Of a stretch of DNA of 64,000 nt, positions 8,415 through 15,806 are shown in pieces (within the stretch, counting starts at the first letter, position 1; each line of letters begins with the position of its first letter). Below the pieces are notes generated by a model. That model was not told the origin of the DNA and did no database searches. It worked only from the letters and a program-made list of their open reading frames with translations. The translations under genes were made by a program, and so were the position numbers. Source of the DNA: Ga0077536 sp035325705 (GTDB lineage Bacteria; Pseudomonadota; Gammaproteobacteria; Ga0077536); assembly GCA_035325705.1 (NCBI GenBank), contig DAOKZI010000008.1, forward strand, positions 113,256 to 177,255. The letters are read 5' to 3'.

Positions 8415-9290
8415 ATGCCCGTTCCCTACATGGAAACCATCGCGCGCCGCTACGCGCAGCTCGGCTATCAGGCCTACCGCTGGTTCGCGGCCGACGCGCC
8501 CGCGGCCTTCACGCCGCTCGCCAAGCCGCTGGCGCAGGCCAGGCTCGGCATGCTGTCGAGCGCCGGCGTCTATGCGCTAGGCCAGGTCGCCTACCACTAC
8601 CGCGACGACTGCTCGATCCGCGAGATCGCGGCGACGACGCCGGACGCCAAGCTGCGTTTCTCGCACATCACGGAAAACTACCTCGTCGATCCGCGCCGCG
8701 ATCCGGGCTGCATCTTCCCGCTGCGCGCGCTGCGCGAGGCGGTCGCGCAGGGTCTGATCGGCCGGCTCGCCGACGTCGTGCTGTCGTGCATGGGCGGCGT
8801 CTATTCGCAGCGCCGCGTGCGCGAGGACGTGGCGCCCGCCGTGCTGGCGGCGATGCAGCGCCAGGAGGTCGACGCCGCCTTGCTGATCGCGATGTGACCC
8901 GTGTGTCACCAGACCGTGAGTCTGGTCGCACGGCACCTCGAAGCGCACGGCATTTCGACGGTCTGCGTCGGCAGCGCCTACGACATCCTGGCCGCGGCGC
9001 GTCCGCCGCGCGCTTGCTACGTCGACTATCCGCTGGGCCATACGACCGGCAAACCCTTCGACCGGGCCGATCAGGCGAGCATCCTGCGCGCGGCGCTCGC
9101 CCTGCTGGAAAAGGCGACGGGACCGGACACGCTGCTCACCTTGCCCAATCGCTGGGGCGACGACGCATGGCGGGAAGAAGCCGCCTCGACGGAGGCGAAA
9201 GACACGCGCCAGCCGCGCGACGAGACGCCTCAATTCCAACTGCCCGCCGATCGCGCCGCGGCGATTGCGAGCGGCGCCTTCACGCCGTGA
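8415..9290 (+). CDS. GrdB-like selenoprotein with in-frame UGA (Sec161)
   Basis: One gene of 291 residues interrupted by a single in-frame TGA at 8895-8897. Protein similarity continues across the TGA: the residues before it (VDAALLIAM) and after it (PVCHQTVSLVARHLEAHGI) match the glycine/sarcosine/betaine reductase selenoprotein B-like family, in which Sec lies in a UxxC redox motif, here U-P-V-C. A SECIS-like hairpin follows at 8908-8926. Both halves share the frame and composition, and no start with a ribosome binding site exists for a separate second gene. Start at 8415; upstream in-frame codons add poor sequence. Classical GrdB reduces glycine or betaine with partner subunits absent here, so the role of this solitary proteobacterial form is unknown. 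Needs SelA, SelB, SelD and selC elsewhere in the genome. Confidence 0.85.
8908..8926 (+). promoter_or_regulatory. Bacterial SECIS-like hairpin
   Basis: A seven-base stem (ACCAGAC at 8908-8914 with GTCTGGT at 8920-8926) and a five-base loop CGTGA. The loop starts 17 bases after the UGA and has G at its second position. Both fit the published bacterial SECIS consensus (apical loop about 16-37 bases downstream, G in the first two loop positions). It lies inside the coding sequence, as usual in bacteria. Confidence 0.75.
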
Positions 9291-9320
9291 TCGGAAGAAC
9301 ACGCCCCAGATCAATCTTCC

Positions 9321-9399
9321 GTAGCTTGGGCTGACGAAGGAAGTCCAACGTCTTCGTCGCAGCGCCGAACGTTGGGCTTCCTTCGTCAGCCCAAGCTAC
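9321..9399. repeat. Family B palindromic repeat
   Basis: GTAGCTTGGGCTGACGAAGG at 9321 is mirrored by CCTTCGTCAGCCCAAGCTAC ending at 9399, a near-perfect inverted repeat with a short centre. It lies between the convergent selenoprotein gene and the gene at 9479-9769 and could work as a terminator for both. Confidence 0.8.
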
Positions 9400-9478
9400 G
9401 GTGTTCACCTGCGGTGTTCGTAGCCCGAACGAGCGCACACCCCGGGCGGCCGCTGCCGGCGGCCGCGCGGGTTGGGGC

Positions 9479-9769
9479 TCACTGCGGATCGATGCGGCCG
9501 TCGTTGTCGTCCGGGATCGGCACCAGGCTGTCGCGCTCCGCGCCGGGTCCGATATCGGGACCCGACGGGGCCTGGCGCACGTTCAGATTGTCCTGCTCCG
9601 TCGTCTGCGGGCGGTTCAAGGCCGGATCGCTGGCCGGAATGTCCGCGCTGTCGCCGTAGCTCGGCGCATCGGTCGCGTGCCGGTGATCGTCGGCGTACAC
9701 GAACGTCGTGGCCATCGCGAGACAGATGCCGCAGAGCGTCGTCGTGAGGGTCGGATGCTTGCTGAACAT
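9479..9769 (-). CDS. Small exported protein of unknown function
   Basis: A 96-residue protein with a clear Sec signal peptide (LTTTLCGICLAMATTFVYA, cleavage after YADA near residue 26). The mature part is acidic, Pro/Asp-rich and probably disordered. The start at 9769 is well supported by GGAGGA six bases upstream. I recognise no domain; periplasmic location is the only safe statement. Confidence 0.6.
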   Translation of the reverse strand: MFSKHPTLTTTLCGICLAMATTFVYADDHRHATDAPSYGDSADIPASDPALNRPQTTEQDNLNVRQAPSGPDIGPGAERDSLVPIPDDNDGRIDPQ

Positions 9770-9946
9770 GCGTGTTCCTCCATGAACGTAATCGGCCTTC
9801 ACTATGAGCCCGCCCGCCGTGCGCGTGATGCCGGACACGGCGCGTCGCGGTGTCGCAGTGAGGTCGTGCGCCGCGTGTGCCTCGCCGACACGCGGCCGGG
9901 CGATCGCCGCTGGTGCGCGGCGATCCGCATGGGAAGAATGAGCTTC

Positions 9947-10132
9947 ATGGCGAAATACGGACCCAAAGCGAGCCGCAAGGTCGGCAAGGCGCTGCACGAG
10001 ATGAAGGCCGGGCGGCTGAAGTCCGGCAGCAGTGGGCGCAAGGTGAAGAATCCGAAGCAGGCGATCGCGATCGGGCTGTCGGAAGCGCGCGCCGCCGGGG
10101 CCAAGGTGCCGCCACCCCCGCGTCACAAGTGA
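9947..10132 (+). CDS. Small basic DUF6496-like protein
   Basis: A 61-residue Lys/Arg-rich protein starting MAKYGPKASRKVGKA, with a central GRLKSGSSGRKVKNPKQAIAIGLSEAR and a Pro-rich end. This matches a family of very small proteins often annotated DUF6496, of unknown function and reminiscent of nucleic-acid-binding or stress-related proteins. In-frame ATGs also exist at 9929 and 9938; 9947 is chosen because family members begin with MAKY. It converges on the YihY gene with a four-base gap. Confidence 0.7.
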   Translation: MAKYGPKASRKVGKALHEMKAGRLKSGSSGRKVKNPKQAIAIGLSEARAAGAKVPPPPRHK

Positions 10133-10136
10133 GATC

Positions 10137-10979
10137 TCAGGAGCGACGCGCTGCCTCGCTCGCGCTGGCGGCCACGGCGGCGCCGAACAGGAAGGCTTGC
10201 GCCGCGTAGTACATCCACAGCGCGAGCACCGCGAGGCTGCCGGCCGCGCCGTAGATCGACACCACGCTGGCGCGGCCGATGTAGAGGCCGACGAGCTGCT
10301 TGCCGCCGGTGAACAGGATCGCGGCGACGAGCCCGCCGCTCACGGCGTGCGGCCAGCGTACCGGCCGATCCGGCAGCCACTTCAGGATGGCCGCGCTCAC
10401 CGCCCACACGCCGAGCAGTCCGACGAAGAGATTGGCGAGATCGGCGAGCAGGGCGATTTCGCCCAGCGCGCTCTCGAGGCTCGCGGCCAGCGCCTGCAAC
10501 AGCGCGCTCAACACGAGCGACACCAGCAGCAGAAAGCCGAGCGTCAGCAGCAGCGCGACGGCGAGCAGGCGTTTGCGCAGCGCCGCGACCAGACCGCCCG
10601 TCGCCTGTGCCGGCCGGAACACGTGATTGAGCGCCGTCGACAAGGTCGTCAGCGCGCCGCTCGCGCCGACGATCAGCGCCCCTAGCGCGAGCAGCGAAGC
10701 GAGGCCGCTGCTCGGTTCGACGCGCGCTGCGAGCACGGCGCGCTCGATCAATGCCGCGCTGTCGGCGCCGACCAGGCCCGCGAGCTCCTTGAACACATAG
10801 CCCTGCGCGGCGTCGGTGCCGAAGACGAAGCCGGCGACGGCGATCACCACGACCAGCACGGGTGCCAGCGAGAAGATCGCGTAGTAGGCGAGCGCGGCGC
10901 CGAACAGCAGGCAGTCCTCCGCCAGATAGCGGCGCCCGGCCGCGATCAACACCCGCCCGATCGCGCGCGTCCGCTTCAC
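10137..10979 (-). CDS. YihY/BrkB-family inner-membrane protein
   Basis: A roughly 280-residue protein with six predicted TM helices. Diagnostic segments are GAALAYYAIFSLAPVLVV near the N-terminus, PDRPVRWPHAVSGGLVAAILF in the middle and SIYGAAGSLAVLALWMYY near the end. The family was once named ribonuclease BN in error; its function is unresolved, possibly in transport. I use the GTG at 10979 because it overlaps the upstream stop as GTGA and matches the usual family start; a GTG at 11015 would add 12 residues. Confidence 0.85.
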   Translation of the reverse strand: MKRTRAIGRVLIAAGRRYLAEDCLLFGAALAYYAIFSLAPVLVVVIAVAGFVFGTDAAQGYVFKELAGLVGADSAALIERAVLAARVEPSSGLASLLALGALIVGASGALTTLSTALNHVFRPAQATGGLVAALRKRLLAVALLLTLGFLLLVSLVLSALLQALAASLESALGEIALLADLANLFVGLLGVWAVSAAILKWLPDRPVRWPHAVSGGLVAAILFTGGKQLVGLYIGRASVVSIYGAAGSLAVLALWMYYAAQAFLFGAAVAASASEAARRS

Positions 10980-11290
10980 CAGGCCGGCGGATCGCTGGCC
11001 GGAAACGATTCCCACGAGGCTTCATCGACCAGATCGCGCGTGCCTTCGCCGTAGCGCAACTGCAGATCGGGACGGACCTCGGCCGCGGTGCGCAGACCCG
11101 TCTTCTCGAGCAGCACGCAGCGCCCCGTCGCGGCCCGGTGCAGCAGCCAGGCTGCGGGCAGCCAGCGCAGGGCCCAGGGCAGTCCGGGCGGCAGTGCGAG
11201 CGCGACGAGCGCGCCGACGAAGGACAGCTCGCGCTCGCGCGAGCTCAGATTCTGCCGTCGCTCGACGGCGAGATTGTCGGGATGCGTCAT
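10976..11290 (-). CDS. Small membrane protein with DUF2892-like region
   Basis: A 104-residue protein. Residues about 18-50 form two short hydrophobic helices ending in HRAATGRCVLL, which resembles the DUF2892/YgaP membrane segment (family pattern RGxTGxCPL). The end (VDEASWESFPASDPPAW) is a short motif seen at the C-terminus of many small proteobacterial proteins. Function unknown. Start at 11290; overlaps the YihY gene by four bases and is probably co-transcribed with it. Confidence 0.65.
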   Translation of the reverse strand: MTHPDNLAVERRQNLSSRERELSFVGALVALALPPGLPWALRWLPAAWLLHRAATGRCVLLEKTGLRTAAEVRPDLQLRYGEGTRDLVDEASWESFPASDPPAW

Positions 11291-11356
11291 CGACGGTCTC
11301 CGCGGCGGGATGCCGGAGGGCAGCAAAGGCGGTGCCAGCGCGCGGCACGCCCAGTC

Positions 11357-11536
11357 GTAGCCCGGGTGGAGCGCGCAGCGCGCAACCCGGGATCGTACAT
11401 TCAGCAGCCGCCGACACGGCGAAGAGCGCGGGCTTCTCGGTTCGAGGCATCGGCCGAAGGTATGCGCCCCGCTGGCCGAGGAGCGGGCGCGCGTTAAAGG
11501 ACGAGATCCCGGGTTCGCTACGCTGCACCCGGGCTA
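11357..11536. repeat. Family A repeat pair (GGTGGAGCGCGCAGCGC subtype)
   Basis: The left arm GTAGCCCGGGTGGAGCGCGC starts at 11357 and the inverted right arm GCTGCACCCGGGCTAC ends at 11536. Spacing is wider than in other units (about 100 bases between arms). It fills the gap before the VWA gene, whose stop lies at 11593. Confidence 0.8.
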
Positions 11537-11592
11537 CGGAAGGCGTTGCGAAACGGCGTTGCGTGTAATTTTTGCCAAGGCTTCCGCAGGTC

Positions 11593-12957
11593 CTACACGG
11601 CGCTGCGCATCAGCTCGCCGACCACGCGTTCGAGTTGGCGCAGCGAGCGGCAGGGCTCGACGCGATCGCAGGCGCTGGCGAGCTTGAGCATTTCGGAGTC
11701 GCCGATCTGCCAGAACGCGCGCGGCTCGGGGTTCAGCCAGATCACGCGCTTCGCGCGAGCGTGGACGAGCCGCAGCTCGCGCAGCCCCGCATAGCCGTAG
11801 TTCGAGCGCGCGTCGCCCAGGATCAGCACCGTCGTGCGGTGGTCGATGTCGCCCAAGGCCTGCTCGACGAGCTGCGCGAAGGCCATGCCGTAGTCGGTGG
11901 ACCCCCAGCCGTAGCGCTGCAGCGCGATCGCCACGGCTTCCTCGACCGCGTGCGTCGCGAACAGCGCCGTGACCTCGGCGAGCACCGAGGAGAACACGAA
12001 GGAGCGCACTTTCGGCAGCACTTCGGACACGCTGTAGAGGAAGAGCAGCAGGAAGCGCGCGACGGCCGCGACCGAGCCGGACACGTCGCAGACCGCGACG
12101 ATCTTCGGGCGCTCGATCTTCTTTCGCCGCCACACGACGTCGAACAGCAGGCCGTCGAACTCGATGTTGCGGCGGATCGTGTGGCGCACGTCGAGCACGC
12201 CGCGCTGTGCGATCTTGCGCCGGCGCGAGTGCAGGGCGACGAGGCGCTTTGCCAGCTTGTGCACCAGTTGCTGCATGAGGCGGAAGTCGCCGGCTTCCGC
12301 GCGCGTCAGCGGCGTCTCGCGCAGGATTTCCTCGCGCAGCCGGCGGCCGGCATTCGCGGTCAGCAGCAGGAGCTGCCGGTCGACGAGCGCGAGCACCTCC
12401 TCGCGTAGCTGCGCGAGCCGCGCGCGCAGGCGCTCGGCGGCCTCGACTTCCTCGTCCGCTCGCAGCGCGTAGAGCCTGCGCTCCAGCGCTTCGACGCCCA
12501 TCTGCTCGAGGATGCGGCGCGCGTACATGCCGCGCTGGGTGAAGAGCTTGATCTCGCCGATGCCGGCCGCGCGCGCCGCATCGGCCAGCGCGAGCTGCAG
12601 TCGCGCGCGATCGCCGCCGTCGAGCAGGGCTTCGAGCGAGGAAGTCTCGGCGCTGGAGTCGGCCGCGGCCGCGTCGGCCTCGGTGTCCCCGGCCGCCGGC
12701 GCAGCCTCGCCGACGGCGTCGTCGCCTTGCAGGCTTTCCAGTGCCTCGGCCTGGAAGAAGAGATCGAAGCAGCCGTCGAAGCGGGCCTTGTCGTCGATGC
12801 TCTTGGCGAGCACCTGCGACAGCGCGGTCTTCAGCAGCGCGCGATCGGCATAGCCCAGCGCAGCGAGCACCGCCGCGGCGTCCAGGCCTTCGCTGGTCGA
12901 CACGCGCACGTCGGCGGCGCGCAGCGCCTGCAGGAAGTCGCCGAGCACCGCGCTCAC
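11593..12957 (-). CDS. CoxE-type VWA-domain protein
   Basis: A 454-residue protein of the CoxE/YehP VWA group. The metal-ion-dependent adhesion motif is intact (CDVSGSVA, the DxSxS pattern, at about residue 293), with a supporting Asp in LILGDARSNYG. The N-terminal half is helical and acidic. Such proteins pair with MoxR-type AAA ATPases to remodel or insert metal cofactors into large enzymes. It starts 12 bases after the AAA gene, forming a two-gene operon. No CO dehydrogenase or other obvious client gene is nearby, so the target is unknown. Confidence 0.85.
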   Translation of the reverse strand: MSAVLGDFLQALRAADVRVSTSEGLDAAAVLAALGYADRALLKTALSQVLAKSIDDKARFDGCFDLFFQAEALESLQGDDAVGEAAPAAGDTEADAAAADSSAETSSLEALLDGGDRARLQLALADAARAAGIGEIKLFTQRGMYARRILEQMGVEALERRLYALRADEEVEAAERLRARLAQLREEVLALVDRQLLLLTANAGRRLREEILRETPLTRAEAGDFRLMQQLVHKLAKRLVALHSRRRKIAQRGVLDVRHTIRRNIEFDGLLFDVVWRRKKIERPKIVAVCDVSGSVAAVARFLLLFLYSVSEVLPKVRSFVFSSVLAEVTALFATHAVEEAVAIALQRYGWGSTDYGMAFAQLVEQALGDIDHRTTVLILGDARSNYGYAGLRELRLVHARAKRVIWLNPEPRAFWQIGDSEMLKLASACDRVEPCRSLRQLERVVGELMRSAV

Positions 12958-12969
12958 GCTGCCTCCGCT

Positions 12970-13923
12970 TCAGGCCTTGCGGGCCGCCGTGACGAGACGA
13001 TAGACCTCGCCGTCGACCTGCGCGATGTCGTCCTGGAATTTGAGCAGCAGGTTCAGCGTCGCGCGCACGAGATCGGCGTCGAGCTCCTGCGCATGCAGGA
13101 GCAGCAGCGCACGCGCCCAGTCGATGGTCTCGCTGATCGCGGGCGTCTTCTTGAGGTCGAGCTCGCGCAGGCCCTGCACGAAGCCGACGAGCTGCTGCCG
13201 GATCGTCTCGCCCAGCGCCGGCACGCGCCGCGCGACGATGCGGCGTTCGAGCGCCGCGTCGGGATAGGGGATGTAGAGATGCAGGCAGCGCCGCTTCAGC
13301 GCATCGCCGAGCTCGCGCGTGTTGTTCGAGGTCAGGAAGCACACCGGCGGGACGCGCGCCGTGACCGTGCCGAGCTCGGGGATGGAGATCTGGTAGTCCT
13401 GCAGCATCTCGAGCAGGAAGGCCTCGAACTCCTGATCCGCCTTGTCGATCTCGTCGATCAGCAGCACCGCGCCGGCCGGTGCCCACAGCGCCTTCAGCAG
13501 CGGCCGCGGCTCGAGGAATTCGGTGTTGAAGAAGGTGTCGTCGAATTCGTGCAGGCGGGCGATCGATTCGGCGAGGCCGCGCGCGCCGGCCATCAGATCG
13601 CCGAGCTTGTCCTTCAGCACCTGCGTGTAGAGGAGCTGCTTGCCGTACTTCCATTCGTACAGCGCCTTGGATTCGTCGAGGCCTTCGTAGCACTGCAGGC
13701 GAATCAGCGGCTTGTCCAGCCAAGCCGCCGTTGCGCGCGCGAGCTCGGTCTTGCCGACGCCGGGCGGGCCCTCGACGAGCACGGGTTTGTCGAGACGGGT
13801 GGCGAGATAGACGGCGGTCGCGATCGCGTCGCTGCAGAGATAGCCGCAGGCGTCGAAGCCGGCATGGATGGCCGCGAGGCTCGCGCGGATCTCGGCGGGG
13901 CCCGCACCGGAAATGGCAGTCAA
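12970..13923 (-). CDS. MoxR/CoxD-type AAA+ ATPase
   Basis: A 317-residue AAA+ ATPase. Walker A is GPPGVGKTEL, Walker B LLIDEIDKAD and sensor 1 FLTSNNTREL; the paired basic residues in KRRCLHLYI supply the Arg-finger region. I place the start at the TTG at 13923 because GAGGAG lies about seven bases upstream; a GTG at 13947 is possible, and a much longer form starting with ATG at 14064 would read through the intergenic region. It acts with the VWA protein downstream as a chaperone pair for a metalloenzyme, by analogy with CoxD/CoxE and MoxR/VWA systems. Confidence 0.85.
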   Translation of the reverse strand: MTAISGAGPAEIRASLAAIHAGFDACGYLCSDAIATAVYLATRLDKPVLVEGPPGVGKTELARATAAWLDKPLIRLQCYEGLDESKALYEWKYGKQLLYTQVLKDKLGDLMAGARGLAESIARLHEFDDTFFNTEFLEPRPLLKALWAPAGAVLLIDEIDKADQEFEAFLLEMLQDYQISIPELGTVTARVPPVCFLTSNNTRELGDALKRRCLHLYIPYPDAALERRIVARRVPALGETIRQQLVGFVQGLRELDLKKTPAISETIDWARALLLLHAQELDADLVRATLNLLLKFQDDIAQVDGEVYRLVTAARKA

Positions 13924-14115
13924 GTTCGAATCTCCTCGAGTTTGCACGAGGCTAACACGCGCGTCCGGCCGGGTGGAACGCGCGGCACGCGGGCGAACGG
14001 CGGAAAGGCCGACGGCGAGGCGCACACGGACGCGCGAAAACGCGCGTCCCGGCCCGACAAGCATTTCGCGCGGCTCGGCATACGCTCGCCGTGCAGATCA
14101 GCCGAAGGAATCCAC

Positions 14116-14583
14116 ATGGACATGGAGTCACTGTCACTGAAGGACGCGGCGCGAGTCGTCGAGGCGGCCAAGCAGCACGCCGAGGAGCTGGGGGTGGCGA
14201 TGAACGTCGCGGTGATGGATGCGGGCTGCAATCTGGTCGCCTTCATCCGCATGGACGGCGCCTGGCTCGGCAGCATCGACATCGCGCAGAAGAAGGCCTT
14301 CACCGCGCGCGCGTTCAACATCTCGACGCGTGAGCTCGCGACGCTCGCGGGCCCGGGCCAGCCGCTCTACGGCATCGCGAACACCAACGACGGCCAGGTC
14401 GTGATCTTCGGCGGCGGCGTGCCGCTGAAGCGCGGAGAGCGCATCGTCGGCTCGGTGGGCGTCAGCGGCGGCAAGCCCGATCAGGATCACGCCGTCGCCG
14501 CGGCCGGCGCCGCGGCCTTCGGTCAGGAGCCGCCGACGAAGAACACACAATCTCGTAGCCCGGGTGCAGCGCGTAGCGCGTAA
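14116..14583 (+). CDS. GlcG/HbpS-like heme-binding-family protein
   Basis: A 155-residue protein of the GlcG/HbpS (DUF336) family, small oligomeric proteins that bind haem, corrinoids or other ligands. Typical features are SIDIAQKKAFTARAF, LYGIANTNDGQVVIFGGGVPL and IVGSVGVSGG near the C-terminus. AAGGA at 14104-14108 supports the ATG at 14116. The last dozen residues (RSPGAARSA) and the stop codon are encoded by a family A repeat, so the native C-terminus has probably been replaced. Divergent from the MoxR gene. Confidence 0.85.
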   Translation: MDMESLSLKDAARVVEAAKQHAEELGVAMNVAVMDAGCNLVAFIRMDGAWLGSIDIAQKKAFTARAFNISTRELATLAGPGQPLYGIANTNDGQVVIFGGGVPLKRGERIVGSVGVSGGKPDQDHAVAAAGAAAFGQEPPTKNTQSRSPGAARSA

Positions 14584-14646
14584 CCCGAGGTTGGGCATTT
14601 CGGTTGAACGAAGATCCCGGGTTCCGCTTCGCTGCACCCGGGCTAC
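14555..14646. repeat. Family A repeat pair overlapping the end of the GlcG/HbpS-like gene
   Basis: GTAGCCCGGGTGCAGCGCGT starts at 14555 inside the coding region and the inverted arm ends at 14646. The repeat provides the TAA stop at 14581-14583. Confidence 0.8.
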
Positions 14647-14672
14647 GAGATCTGGAGTTGCCGACGGGCTCT

Positions 14673-14813
14673 AATGGCCACAGAGAACACCGAGAACACA
14701 GAGGAAGAAGAGGGCTGGGCGGGCGTCTCCGCAGCGGGGTGGCCGGCGATTGGCGATTTCGTTTGCTTACGCTCTTGCCAAACTCTTTCTTCCTCTGTGT
14801 TCTCGGTGGCCAT
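14673..14813. repeat. Family C inverted repeat (CACAGAGAACACCGAGAACAC)
   Basis: The left arm GGCCACAGAGAACACCGAGA begins at about 14673 and the right arm (TTCCTCTGTGTTCTCGGTGG, CCAT) ends at about 14813. About 70 unrelated bases separate the arms. It lies directly beside the preceding family A unit, so A and C form a composite. Confidence 0.75.
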
Positions 14814-14819
14814 CAAAAC

Positions 14820-15458
14820 CTATCGGTTGCTACGACGCGCATCGCGCAGGGCGAGGAACACGAGGCTCAGCGCGCCGGCGAGGTAGCTGACGCCGCCGCC
14901 GAGGAGCATGACGAGGCCGCCGATGCGCTGCGCGTCCAGCGTCGTCGATGCGCCGTGCGCGTAGAGCACGCGCGGGGCGAGGGCGAGCAGCACACCCAAC
15001 AGCGTCATGTGCGTGGACGTCATCAGCAGACTAGCCACGCCGCTCGCCAGCGCGTGCCGGCACGGCGGCCGGGCGGTCGCGAGCGCGCCCCACCACACCG
15101 CCAGGCTGCTGGCGAGGAAGCCGGCCTGCTCGAGCGCGAACCACGCGAGCTGCTGCCGCGCCAGATGATGCAGGGCCGGGGCGTGCCAGGCCCAGACGAT
15201 CGCGAGCTCGAGCACCGCGGCCGGCAGCGCCAAGACCACCGCGCGGCCTGAATCGTCGTAGGCGGAGAGGCCTACGGCGAGCAGCGGCGCGGCGAGCGCG
15301 ACCACCGTGATGTGCAGCGACATGTGGGCCACGAAGTTCTCGCGCGCGAGGCCGGGCAGCGGCCCGCACCACGCGAGCAGCAGCACCGCCACGCCGGCGG
15401 CGGTCGCGAGCGCCGCCGGCGTGCGCGCGCCGCTCAGCCGCAGCGCGTGAGCAGCCAC
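14820..15458 (-). CDS. CtaG (caa3-type) cytochrome oxidase assembly-like membrane protein
   Basis: About 212 residues with five to six hydrophobic helices. It matches the caa3_CtaG family: ENFVAHMSLHITVVALAAPLLAVG carries the conserved MxxH near the start, WAWHAPALHH the central WxWHxP, and LLMTSTHMTLLG the later His-containing helix. These proteins help assemble copper centres of cytochrome c oxidase. The start is uncertain; the GTG at 15458 overlaps the upstream gene by 25 bases and gives a full first helix. Last gene of the oxidase operon. Confidence 0.75.
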   Translation of the reverse strand: MAAHALRLSGARTPAALATAAGVAVLLLAWCGPLPGLARENFVAHMSLHITVVALAAPLLAVGLSAYDDSGRAVVLALPAAVLELAIVWAWHAPALHHLARQQLAWFALEQAGFLASSLAVWWGALATARPPCRHALASGVASLLMTSTHMTLLGVLLALAPRVLYAHGASTTLDAQRIGGLVMLLGGGVSYLAGALSLVFLALRDARRSNR

Positions 15459-15805
15459 AGCGGCAGGGCCACGTAGACCGTCGCGGTCAGCGACAGGCCG
15501 GCGAGCAGCCAGGTCGCGAAGGCGAGAAAACGGCGTCGCTCTTCGGACGTCGCTTCGTCGTGAACCGGATCGATCGCAAAGCCGTGGCGATGCGCCTTGA
15601 AGCCGCGCCAGGCGATGAGGAGCTCGCCGGCGACAGCGGCGAGGGTCAGGGCGGCGAGCGCCCAGCGCGCGGCACCGAGGCCGCCGTCGGACGTGAAGCG
15701 CGCGCACCACACCGCGACCGTGACATAGCTCGCGAGGAAGTGCGCGAACCACACCAGCGGGCCCGCGAACACGCCCCAGAGCTGGCGATGACGTGCGGCC
15801 GCCAT
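15434..15805 (-). CDS. Three-helix membrane protein of the oxidase operon
   Basis: A 123-residue protein with three predicted TM helices (about residues 12-33, 45-65 and 92-115). I do not recognise a named family; it sits where other oxidase clusters carry a small accessory or subunit IV-like protein. It starts one base after the subunit I+III stop and overlaps the CtaG-like gene, so it is tightly coupled to both. An accessory role in the oxidase is inferred from position only. Confidence 0.65.
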   Translation of the reverse strand: MAAARHRQLWGVFAGPLVWFAHFLASYVTVAVWCARFTSDGGLGAARWALAALTLAAVAGELLIAWRGFKAHRHGFAIDPVHDEATSEERRRFLAFATWLLAGLSLTATVYVALPLWLLTRCG

Positions 15806-15806
15806 C

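Noticed and set aside
8901..9290. Second independent gene after the TGA at 8895
   Set aside because: It has no start codon with a ribosome binding site, continues the same frame and protein family, and the UxxC motif spans the TGA.
9401..9946. Long upstream extension of the DUF6496-like gene
   Set aside because: The extension crosses a repeat-adjacent region and the antisense exported-protein gene with its strong ribosome binding site.
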